A stretch of 64,000 nucleotides of DNA from contig JOEL01000021.1 of the NCBI GenBank assembly GCA_000720995.1, positions 1 to 64,000 of the forward strand. The letters run 5' to 3'. The notes under the pieces are model-generated. The model had not been told where the DNA came from. It saw nothing but the letters and a program-made list of their open reading frames with translations, and did not search any database. This DNA comes from Streptomyces celluloflavus. GTDB lineage: Bacteria; Actinomycetota; Actinomycetes; Streptomycetales; Streptomycetaceae. Position numbers and translations under genes: made by a program. Each line of letters opens with the position of its first letter. Position 1 is the first letter of the stretch. This document shows positions 55,434-62,833 of this stretch, one piece after another.

Positions 55434-55920
55434 CGGTACACCGGCGGGGCGGGATACGCGCAGGTGGGCGGGGCCGAACGGGGTCGTACGGGACTCTGTG
55501 GGGGCCGTGGGGCGGGCATATGCGAGGCGCATGCGCCCGTGCCGGCCGGGACGGGCGCCACGGCCGGTCGGCCCCGGCCCACAGCGGCCCGCGCGCGTCC
55601 CGTGGCTTTACCCAAAGCCATTCCATCGAGTGACCAAGCCGGTAACCGACTGACGCGAGCGGTACCCCCAACTAGGGTGCCGCGCAGGCGTTCTGCGGCC
55701 GCCGTACCGGAAACCGGCGTGGTTGCCGCAGTGGCGTCCGGCAAGTGGCTCACCGGCATTGCGATGTCAGTGGCCGGTGCCACAGTGGTGGGGGAGTGGG
55801 CAACGACCACGGCGGACGTCCGCGTCCGCCCGCACCGTCGCCGCACTCCCGCGGCTCACGTACTTCCGTCCCGTGTTCGCTCCATCCGCTCGACCAGGAC
55901 AGCAGGGGGTGTACAGACTC
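55434..55920 (+). other. 487-base non-coding stretch before the M48-like gene
   Basis: I see no supported gene. The frame of the next gene is open upstream to 55723, but its translation there has no conserved feature. A CTAGGGTG element near 55673 and CGGTAACC near 55640 could be promoter parts. The role of this long leader is unclear. Confidence 0.35.
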
Positions 55921-57720
55921 GTGGCAGGTCCGGAAACAGGTGTCCTGGCGGCGCGTGCCCGCGCCCTCGCCGTACTGCGGATCCGCGGTGCCGCGCTGGG
56001 TGTCGCCCTGCTGCCCGCCGCCGTCGCCGTGGTGCTGCTCTTCGGCTGCGCGACCGGCCGGTTCGGTGCGGCCCCCGGCTGGGGCGTCGCGTGCTGGACG
56101 ATCGGCGCGCTCGCCGTCCTCGTGCTGCTCCTGGGGGCGCTGGTCGCCGTGGTCGTCGCCCGCGCCCGCCCCGCGCTCAGCCCCTCCGTACCGGTCGCCG
56201 AGAAGTCGGCCCCCGACCTCTACCGCCTGGTACGCGATCTCGCCGACCGCCTCGACGTCCCGGTGCCGTCCGCGATAGCGCTCACCCCGGACTGCGACAG
56301 CTGGCTCGAAGACCGTACGCACCCCGCCCATGCCGCGCTGCACCGCACCCCGCACCCCGCCGACGGCGCGGGACGGCCCTCCGGGGCGCCGGTCCTCGTC
56401 ATCGGCTCGCCCTTCCTGTGGTGGATGCGGGTCGCCGAGCTGCGCGCCCTGCTCGCCCCGGTCGTCGCCGGCACCGGCCCGTCCGCGCACCCCGACATAG
56501 CCGCCGCCCGCCGCTTCATCCGCGGTCTGGACGCCGCCGCCGCGGTCCCGGCCCGCCCCCGGGGGCCGCTGCGGGCCCTGCCGCTCCGCTTCACCGGCCG
56601 GATCGCGCGACTGCTGCTGCGCGCCTGCCGCGACCACGCCACGCTCATGGAGCGGGGCGTCGCGGCCGCCGCCTCCGAGCGCGCCAGGACCGTCGACTAC
56701 GGTCTGCGGATCGTCGCCCAGGAGCAGGTCGGCCTCGCGTACGCGGGCTGGGACCGGCTGCTGACCCGGGTCGCGCTGCCAGCCTGGCGGATGGGCCGCT
56801 GGCCCTCCCGGCTGGACGCCGGCGTGGTCTCGGCGCTCACCGAACTCTCCCGCCGCGACCGCCTCGCCGAGGGCTTCGCCTCCCGCCTGGGCGAGCGGCC
56901 CGCCTGCGATCTCCTGGAGGAGCCCGGCACCTTCGACCGCGCCGCCTCGCTGCTGGCCGCCCGCCTCTTCCACGGCGGCCCCGCCGAGGCGGGCCCCGAC
57001 TGGTCACCGGTCGGCTGGCACCAGTACCCCCAGGAGGTCGTGGACCGCAAGTGGCGCCTGGAGGCCGCCCGCCTGCACCGCGTCCTCGACGACCTCCCCG
57101 TCGCACCGCCCCCGGACGCCCCCGCTCCCGGCGCCGCCGCCCCGTCCCTCTCCTACGCCCGCACGGCGGCCCGTACGCCCGTGGTCGGCGCGCCCCTGGA
57201 CGCCCGGCCCGCCGGCCGCGCCTCTGCCCCGGGTGCGACGCCTCCGGGGCCGACGCTCGCCCGCGTCCTCGACCGGCTGGCCCACGACGACCGCACCGGT
57301 GACCTCGTGGCCGCCCGGCTCGGGGCCGAGGTCGAGCGCGAGGAGCGTGCGGAGCGCGCGGCAGCGGCCCGTTCGACCGGCCGCGGCGGCTCCGTGTCGG
57401 ACGCCGCCGCGGGCGTGGCCTGGGGCGACGGCCTGGCCGAGGGGGGCCTCCCGCTCTTCCCGCTGCGGCCGCCCCGTACGGCCCGTGAGCTGCTCGCCGA
57501 CCACGTCACGGCCATGGTCTGCTGCGCCGCTGTCGACACCGCGGGCGCGGCCCCCGGCCTGGACTGGCTGGACGGCCCGGCGCTGCTGGTGGACGGCGCC
57601 CGCCGGTCCGACCTCGGCAGCCCGGTGCTCAGCCTGGTCGACGACGGTGACGCCGAACCGCTCCGCGGCTGGCTGACCACCGTCGGGGTACGCCCGGAAA
57701 AGCCGGTCCGGCTCGGCTGA
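55921..57720 (+). CDS. Membrane protein resembling M48 peptidases but lacking HExxH
   Basis: The product has about 599 residues. Two membrane helices come first (LGVALLPAAVAVVLLFGC and WTIGALAVLVLLLGALVAVVVAR). Then DLYRLVRDLADRLDVPVPSAIALTPDCDSWLED and VLVIGSPFLWWMRVAELRALLAPVVAGT have the layout of the M48/M56 peptidase region just before and at the zinc helix. There, family members have HELxH; here the helix reads LAPVVAGTG, so the zinc ligands are absent. The downstream HPDIAAARRFIRGLD is also typical. The C-terminal half (about 350-600) is Pro/Ala-rich. GTG 55921 was preferred because CAGGGGGT precedes it; GTG 55909 is possible. Confidence 0.65.
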   Translation: MAGPETGVLAARARALAVLRIRGAALGVALLPAAVAVVLLFGCATGRFGAAPGWGVACWTIGALAVLVLLLGALVAVVVARARPALSPSVPVAEKSAPDLYRLVRDLADRLDVPVPSAIALTPDCDSWLEDRTHPAHAALHRTPHPADGAGRPSGAPVLVIGSPFLWWMRVAELRALLAPVVAGTGPSAHPDIAAARRFIRGLDAAAAVPARPRGPLRALPLRFTGRIARLLLRACRDHATLMERGVAAAASERARTVDYGLRIVAQEQVGLAYAGWDRLLTRVALPAWRMGRWPSRLDAGVVSALTELSRRDRLAEGFASRLGERPACDLLEEPGTFDRAASLLAARLFHGGPAEAGPDWSPVGWHQYPQEVVDRKWRLEAARLHRVLDDLPVAPPPDAPAPGAAAPSLSYARTAARTPVVGAPLDARPAGRASAPGATPPGPTLARVLDRLAHDDRTGDLVAARLGAEVEREERAERAAAARSTGRGGSVSDAAAGVAWGDGLAEGGLPLFPLRPPRTARELLADHVTAMVCCAAVDTAGAAPGLDWLDGPALLVDGARRSDLGSPVLSLVDDGDAEPLRGWLTTVGVRPEKPVRLG

Positions 57721-58042
57721 CCAGCACGCGCGCGGGCGCACCGCGCGCGCCGTGCCCGCCCTGCTCGCGCCGCTCCCGCGCACCCCGGAGCGCGCCGCCG
57801 GCCGGCACCCCCTCGCCCCATCGGCTGAATGTTCCCCTCCAGTTCGTGTTTCGGGGCCCAGAGGCTCTAAATTCACGACGAAGGGTGACGAAGTGAGTGC
57901 GTAATGTGATGTGCTGGGGGCGGCCGCGTTCGTCCAGCCGGACCAACGGACCCCGTCCCGCGCCGCGGCGACGGCCCCGCGGGCGGGCGAACGGAAACAC
58001 CGGTCCGCCGTGGCCACGCGGGACGCGGGAGGGGAGTGGAAG
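57721..58042 (+). other. 322-base intergenic region
   Basis: Contains a CTCTAAATTC element near 57865 and a GACGAAGGGTGACGAAGTG direct repeat near 57878 that may form the promoter and leader of the next gene. The next gene's frame is open back to GTG 57911, but that extension is not conserved-looking. No separate gene is supported. Confidence 0.4.
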
Positions 58043-59521
58043 GTGGGGACGGAAGAGATCAGGCGCTGGGAGTCGGGCGCGCTCGCCCACGCGGTCACGG
58101 ACCCGTTCGGGCAGGGCCCGCTGCCCTGGCTGCGCGGCAGCGAGAACTACTTCGAGTCCGGCCAGGTGGTGCCCTGGTACGTGGACCCCGCCGTCGCTCA
58201 GGGCGATCTGCGCGTCCCGCCACCCCGTAAGCACAACGGCCCGCGCACCGCCGACGACGTCCGCCGGCAGATCAAGGGCTTCGCCAGCACCGGCGCGGTG
58301 GCCCCCGGCGAAGCCATCGACTTCCGCGTCTCGGTCGACCCGCCCCAGCCGTTCAGCATCGACGTCTACCGCATCGGCCACTACGGTGGCGCCGGCGCCT
58401 CCAAGATCACCACGAGCCCGCGCCTCGCCGGTATCGTCCAGCCGGCCCCGCTCACCGTCGACCGCACGGTCTCCTGCCACCACTGGTGGCTGTCCTGGCG
58501 CCTCCAGGTCCCCGAGTACTGGAATCTCGGCGCGTACGTCGCCGTGCTCACCACCGCCGACGGCTACCGCAGCCACATCCCCTTCACGGTCCGCGACGAC
58601 CACCCCGCCGACCTCCTCCTGCTGCTGCCCGACATCACCTGGCAGGCGTACAACCTCTACCCGGAGGACGGCCACACCGGCGCCAGCCTCTACCACGCCT
58701 GGGACGAGAAGGGCGCGCTCCTCGGCGAGCAGGACGCCGCCACCACGGTCTCCTTCGACCGCCCCTACGCCGGCGCCGGGCTCCCCCTCCACGTCGGCCA
58801 CGCCTACGACTTCATCCGCTGGGCCGAGCGCTACGGCTACGACCTCGCCTACGCCGACGCCCGCGATCTGCACGCCGGCCGCGTCGATCCGACCCGCTAC
58901 CGCGGTCTGGTCTTCCCCGGCCACGACGAGTACTGGTCGGTGCCGATGCGCAGCACCGTCGAACGCGCCCGCGACAGCGGCACGTCCCTCGTCTTCCTCT
59001 CCGCCAACACCATGTACTGGCAGATCGAGCTCTCCCCGTCACCCTCCGGGCCGGACTCCCTGCTCAGCTGCCGCAAACGCCAGGGCCCGGGACGACCCGC
59101 TCTGTGGCGCGAGGCCGGCGACCCCGAACAGCGCCTGATGGGCGTCCAGTACGCGGGCCGGGTGCCCGAACCCGCCCCGCTCGTCGTCCGCAACGCCGGC
59201 CACTGGCTGTGGGAGGCCACCGGCGCCCACGAGGGCGACGAACTCCCCGGCCTGGTCGCCGGTGAGGCCGACCGCTACTTCCCGCGCATCAGCCTCCCCG
59301 ACCACACCCACCGCATCCTGCTCGCCCACTCCCCGTACCGCGACACCGAGGGCAACCGCCGCCACCAGGAGACCTCGCTCTACCGCGCCCCCAGCGGCGC
59401 CCTGGTCTTCTCCTCGGGCACCTTCGCCTGGTCCCCGTCCCTCGACCGCCCCGGCCATGTCGACCAACGCGTCCAGCGCGCCACCGCCAACCTCCTCGAC
59501 CGCATTTGCAAACGCGACTGA
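58043..59521 (+). CDS. N,N-dimethylformamidase-beta-like protein
   Basis: The product has 492 residues, with no signal peptide or membrane helix. From GTG 58043 it begins GTEEIRRWESGALAHAVTDPFGQGPLPWLRGSENYF. The next ~100 residues form a beta-sandwich (SVDPPQPFSIDVYRIGHYGGAGA). The rest matches the large-subunit-like domain of N,N-dimethylformamidase: LLLLLPDITWQAYNLY, RYRGLVFPGHDEYWSVPMRSTVERARDSGTSLVFLSANTMYWQ and LVFSSGTFAWSPSLD near the C-terminus. A catalytic role in amide hydrolysis is not established for this actinobacterial branch; a glutamine-amidotransferase-like or polysaccharide-binding role is possible. GGGAGGGGAG before 58043 decides the start. Confidence 0.75.
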   Translation: MGTEEIRRWESGALAHAVTDPFGQGPLPWLRGSENYFESGQVVPWYVDPAVAQGDLRVPPPRKHNGPRTADDVRRQIKGFASTGAVAPGEAIDFRVSVDPPQPFSIDVYRIGHYGGAGASKITTSPRLAGIVQPAPLTVDRTVSCHHWWLSWRLQVPEYWNLGAYVAVLTTADGYRSHIPFTVRDDHPADLLLLLPDITWQAYNLYPEDGHTGASLYHAWDEKGALLGEQDAATTVSFDRPYAGAGLPLHVGHAYDFIRWAERYGYDLAYADARDLHAGRVDPTRYRGLVFPGHDEYWSVPMRSTVERARDSGTSLVFLSANTMYWQIELSPSPSGPDSLLSCRKRQGPGRPALWREAGDPEQRLMGVQYAGRVPEPAPLVVRNAGHWLWEATGAHEGDELPGLVAGEADRYFPRISLPDHTHRILLAHSPYRDTEGNRRHQETSLYRAPSGALVFSSGTFAWSPSLDRPGHVDQRVQRATANLLDRICKRD

Positions 59522-59692
59522 GGGGCGCGTGGGTCCCCGTTGCCGCATGCGTCCGCGGCGGCGGACCGGCGGTATGTGTGCCGGCGGAGAGTCCGTGTGC
59601 GCGCTGTCGGCTGCGGGTCAGACGCGTACGTACGCCGCTGGAGTCCCTGCCACGCACCTGTCGGTCAGCTGGGGGCGGCCCCGCCTGGGCGT

Positions 59693-59727
59693 CCTAGCCG
59701 TTCCGGGAGCCCTAGCCGTTCCGGGAG
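59693..59727. repeat. 18-bp tandem duplication at the end of an alpha/beta hydrolase gene
   Basis: CCTAGCCGTTCCGGGAG occurs at 59693-59709 and 59711-59727. The second copy contains the stop codon and last codons of the gene ending at 59712, so the end of the reading frame has been copied just downstream. Confidence 0.8.
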
Positions 59728-60587
59728 TCCTGGGCGTCCTGGGATTCCCGGGCCAGGAATGTTCCGACGGTCCGGGCGAAGCCGACGGGGTCGTCGAGCC
59801 AGGGGAAGTGGCCGCCGCCCGGCTGGACGGCCACTTCGGCCGTGGGGAACAGCTCCGCGATGGCGGCGGCAACGCGGGGGCGGGGGCCGCTGTCCAGCTC
59901 ACCGGCCAGGACCAGCACCGGTGCGCGCAGCGCGGCGATGGCGGCGCGTGCGGCGGCGGGCTCGAAGGCGCCGGGAGACGCGTAGACCTCGGCGGCCTCC
60001 GCGTTGCTCTGCGCGACGTCGGCCGCGGCATGGGCCTGAGCGACCGCGTCCCAGCGGCCGTAGAAGAAGGGGGCGACGGTGTCCCAGTCGGCGTCGTCCG
60101 CGGTGCCGGCCCAGACGGCTTCGTACGCGTCGTGAGCGGGTCCGAACCACGGCTCGGCCATGCGCAGGGCGGCGGCCTCCCGGCGGTGTTCCTCGGTGAA
60201 GTCGACGCCGAGCGCACGGGCTCGGGCGGTGATCAGGGTGAGGGTGCGGACGCGCTCGGGGTACCGGGCCGCGTAGAGCAGGGCGAGATCGCCGCCCGCC
60301 GAGTGGGCGAGAACGTCTACGCGGTCCCGGCCGAGGTGACGGCGGAGGGCCTCGACATCGGAGACCTGCCGGTCGCAGCGGTACGTGGCCGGGTCGGCGG
60401 GGATGCCGGAGGCGCCGGTGCCGCGCAGGTCGAGCATGATCAGCCGGCGCTGCTCCGACAGCCCGCCGAGGTCACCGAGGTAGGCGGAAGCGCGCATGGG
60501 GCCGCCGGGCAGGCAGAGCAGCGGCTCTCCCTCGCCCATGGCGTGGCAGGCGAGTTCTGTTCCGTCGAGAGCGGTGAAGGTGGGCAT
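59712..60587 (-). CDS. Alpha/beta hydrolase
   Basis: The product has 291 residues and is cytosolic. It has the layout of proline-iminopeptidase or haloperoxidase-like hydrolases: LDGTELACHAMGEGEPLLCLPGGPMR (oxyanion GGP, about 27), MLDLRGTGASG, nucleophile elbow VDVLAHSAGGDLALLYAARYPERV (Ser about 96), acidic residue in VLVLAGELDSGPR and His in QPGGGHFPWLDDP near 270. The substrate is unknown. ATG 60587. It converges with the dimethylformamidase-like gene and diverges from purC. A tandem duplication sits at its 3' end. Confidence 0.85.
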   Translation of the reverse strand: MPTFTALDGTELACHAMGEGEPLLCLPGGPMRASAYLGDLGGLSEQRRLIMLDLRGTGASGIPADPATYRCDRQVSDVEALRRHLGRDRVDVLAHSAGGDLALLYAARYPERVRTLTLITARARALGVDFTEEHRREAAALRMAEPWFGPAHDAYEAVWAGTADDADWDTVAPFFYGRWDAVAQAHAAADVAQSNAEAAEVYASPGAFEPAAARAAIAALRAPVLVLAGELDSGPRPRVAAAIAELFPTAEVAVQPGGGHFPWLDDPVGFARTVGTFLARESQDAQDSRNG

Positions 60588-60916
60588 CGCGCCATCCTCA
60601 TGACCGCGCGACGATCACGGCAAGCGGTTTGCGCCCGCGCCGGTCAAGATCGCCCGTGCCGCCGCCCGGCCACGGCGGCGAAGTACAGCCCGGACCCGCC
60701 GCCTCCGCCCCCCTCTGTGGTCTCTCCGCCTCCCGTCCACCACCCGCCTGCCCCACCGCCCGGGCACGTGCTGCGCCCCCGACCAGGCCGTCTCACCTGG
60801 CCGTCGCCGGCGCCCTGACCGCCCGTTCCGTCCGACCGGCCCACCCTGCGGCATCGCCGGACCCTCGCATACGGGAGAATCGGAACGACTCCTGGATCAA
60901 CCTACGCGGAGGCAGC
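60588..60916. other. 329-base divergent region before purC
   Basis: Holds the promoters of the hydrolase and purC. CATACGGGAGAATCGG near 60868 may be part of the purC promoter. No gene is supported; the purC frame is open to 60629 but the extension is Pro/Ala-rich and unconserved. Confidence 0.4.
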
Positions 60917-61816
60917 GTGTCCGGTTTCGTAGAAAAGCCCGAGCCCGTGCAGGTACCGGGTCTCACCCACCTGCACACCGGCAAGGTGCGCGACCTCTAC
61001 CAGAACGCCGACGGCGAACTGATCATGGTCGCCAGCGACCGCACCTCCGCATACGACTGGGTGCTCCCCACCGAGATCCCCGGCAAGGGCCGCATCCTCA
61101 CCCAGCTGTCCCTGTGGTGGTTCGACCAGCTCGCCGACCTGGTGCCCAGCCATGTCCGCTCCACCGAGGTCCCGGACGGCGCCCCGGCCGACTGGGCCGG
61201 CCGCACCCTCGTCTGCACGTCCCTGGCCATGGTCCCCGTCGAGTGCGTGGCCCGCGGCTATCTCACCGGCTCCGGCCTCGCCGAGTACCGGCAGACCCGT
61301 ACGGTCTGCGGTCTGGCGCTCCCGGAGGGCCTGGTCGACGGCTCCGAACTGCCCGCGCCGATCTTCACCCCGGCCACCAAGGCCGCTGTCGGCGACCACG
61401 ACGAGAACGTCTCCTACGAAGAGGTCGCCCGCGAGGTCGGCCCCGAGGTCGCCGCCCGGCTCCGTCAGACGACCCTCGCCGTCTACGGCAGGGCCCGCGA
61501 CATCGCCCGCGAGCGGGGGGTGATCCTGGCGGACACCAAGTTCGAATTCGGCTTCGCGGGCGAGGAGTTGACCCTTGCCGACGAGGTCCTGACGCCGGAC
61601 TCCTCGCGCTTCTGGCCGGCCGACCAGTGGCAGCCGGGCCGCGCCCAGCCGTCCTTCGACAAGCAGTTCGTCCGCGACTGGCTGACCTCGCCCGCCGCAG
61701 GCTGGGACCGTACGGGCGAGCAGCCGCCGCCGGCCCTCCCGCAGGACATCGTGGACCGCACCCGCGCCAAGTACATCGAGGCGTACGAGCGCCTCACCGG
61801 CCTCACCTGGTCGTAA
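60917..61816 (+). CDS. purC: Phosphoribosylaminoimidazole-succinocarboxamide synthase (SAICAR synthetase)
   Basis: Joins CAIR and aspartate in purine synthesis. The GTG at 60917 with GGAGG eight bases upstream gives 299 residues: SGFVEKPEPVQVPGLTHLHTGKVRDLY. It has the signatures TGKVRDLY (about 22-29), ASDRTSAYDWVLPTEIPGKG (about 43-62), PVECVARGYLTGSG and, near the C-terminus, LADTKFEFGF and DEVLTPDSSRFWP. This is the longer SAICAR synthetase form found in actinobacteria. It is followed by a terminator and then a tRNA on the other strand. Confidence 0.97.
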   Translation: MSGFVEKPEPVQVPGLTHLHTGKVRDLYQNADGELIMVASDRTSAYDWVLPTEIPGKGRILTQLSLWWFDQLADLVPSHVRSTEVPDGAPADWAGRTLVCTSLAMVPVECVARGYLTGSGLAEYRQTRTVCGLALPEGLVDGSELPAPIFTPATKAAVGDHDENVSYEEVAREVGPEVAARLRQTTLAVYGRARDIARERGVILADTKFEFGFAGEELTLADEVLTPDSSRFWPADQWQPGRAQPSFDKQFVRDWLTSPAAGWDRTGEQPPPALPQDIVDRTRAKYIEAYERLTGLTWS

Positions 61817-61840
61817 CCGCCGCCCCGCGTGCAGACGAAA

Positions 61841-61875
61841 GGCCCCGGCCGGTATCGCTACCGGCCGGGGCCTTT
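61841..61875. terminator. Terminator between purC and tRNA-Gly
   Basis: GGCCCCGGCCGGTA (61841-61854) pairs perfectly with 61859-61872, 4-base loop, followed by TTT. It can serve purC. Confidence 0.85.
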
Positions 61876-61884
61876 CCTTCGCTG

Positions 61885-61957
61885 AGCGGACGACGAGGCT
61901 CGAACTCGCGACCTCAACCTTGGCAAGGTTGCGCTCTACCAACTGAGCTACGTCCGC
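61885..61957 (-). tRNA. tRNA-Gly (anticodon GCC)
   Basis: A complete 73-base cloverleaf on the minus strand, without an encoded CCA. The acceptor stem GCGGACG pairs with CGTCCGC, the D arm is GCTCAGTTGGTAGAGC, and the anticodon arm CAACC-TTGCCAA-GGTTG gives anticodon GCC. The T arm is GCGAG-TTCGAGC-CTCGT, with one G-T wobble. tRNA genes of this kind are frequent integration targets; no integrase is seen in the window. Confidence 0.96.
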
Positions 61958-62010
61958 AGGCGCCGCGCAGAACGTCTGCAAAGAGTCGCCGACGCGCGGT
62001 GCGGGGTCCA

Positions 62011-62628
62011 CTATAGCCAACCCCGCTCGCGGGCGATGCGCGCTGCCGCGTGGCGGTTCTCGGCGGACAGCTTCGCGGTGGCCGACGAGAGGTAATTGCG
62101 TACCGTCCCCGGCGACAGCGCCGCCCGCTCCGCGATCTCCGCGACCGGCGCCCCGGTCTCGGCGAACTCCAGCACTTCCGCCTCCCGGACCGTCAACGGG
62201 GAATCCCCGGCGCTGATCGCATCCGCCGCCAACTCCGGATCGACATAACGGTTTCCGGCGTGCACCGTGCGAATGATCTCCGCGAGGCGCTGCGCCGACA
62301 CCGTCTTCGGCACGAACCCCCGCACCCCGGCCTCCAGCGCCCGTTTCAGATGCCCCGGCCGTCCATGGCTCGTCACGATCATCGACCGGCACTCCGGCAG
62401 CTCATGCCGCAGCGATGTGGCCACCGACACACCGTCCGCCCCCGGCATCTGAAGATCCAGCACCGCCACATCGGGCGCGTGCGCCCGCGCCATCGCCAGT
62501 GCTTCCGGCCCCGACGCCGCCTCCGCCACGACCAGCAGATCGTCCTCCAGCGACAGCAGCGCCGCCAGCGCCCCCCGGATCAGATGCTCGTCGTCCGCCA
62601 GCAGCACGCGGATCACCCCCTCACTCAC
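62011..62628 (-). CDS. Response regulator, NarL/DesR type
   Basis: The product has 205 residues. The receiver has the acidic pocket LLADDEH, phosphorylated Asp in VAVLDLQMPGADG (about 57) and switch residues in IVTSHG and FVPKTVS. The LuxR-type helix-turn-helix is LTVREAEVLEFAETGAPVAEIAERAALSPGTVRNYLSSATAKL (spread over about 145-190). I start at GTG 62628 because GGGGAGGCGGG precedes it; GTG 62616 (starting at VIRVLL) is a possible alternative. It lies downstream of a kinase gene, separated by 205 bases that hold no gene. Confidence 0.9.
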   Translation of the reverse strand: MSEGVIRVLLADDEHLIRGALAALLSLEDDLLVVAEAASGPEALAMARAHAPDVAVLDLQMPGADGVSVATSLRHELPECRSMIVTSHGRPGHLKRALEAGVRGFVPKTVSAQRLAEIIRTVHAGNRYVDPELAADAISAGDSPLTVREAEVLEFAETGAPVAEIAERAALSPGTVRNYLSSATAKLSAENRHAAARIARERGWL

Positions 62629-62833
62629 CCCGCCTCCCCACCCCGGCCCGGCCGTCCCGCACGGCGCCGTCGCCCGGCACAGCCCTGCCATCCACCACGG
62701 CCCCGTCTCTCGCGTGTCGTCTCGCCACTCGATTCCTCCCGCTCCGTCCCCCCGTGACCGCCTTTCGCGGACCTGCCCTCCGCGGGCGCCCGCCCGCAGG
62801 CCCCCTCGCCCACGGCGTCTCACGCACGGCACC

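Noticed and set aside
55464-57302. Long open frame overlapping the M48-like gene
   Set aside because: Arg/Pro/Ala-rich translation typical of a shadow frame in high-GC DNA; the other frame carries membrane helices and family motifs.
61885-61957. tRNA-Gly as attachment site of an integrated element
   Set aside because: No integrase gene, no direct repeat of the tRNA 3' end and ordinary housekeeping genes on both sides within the window.
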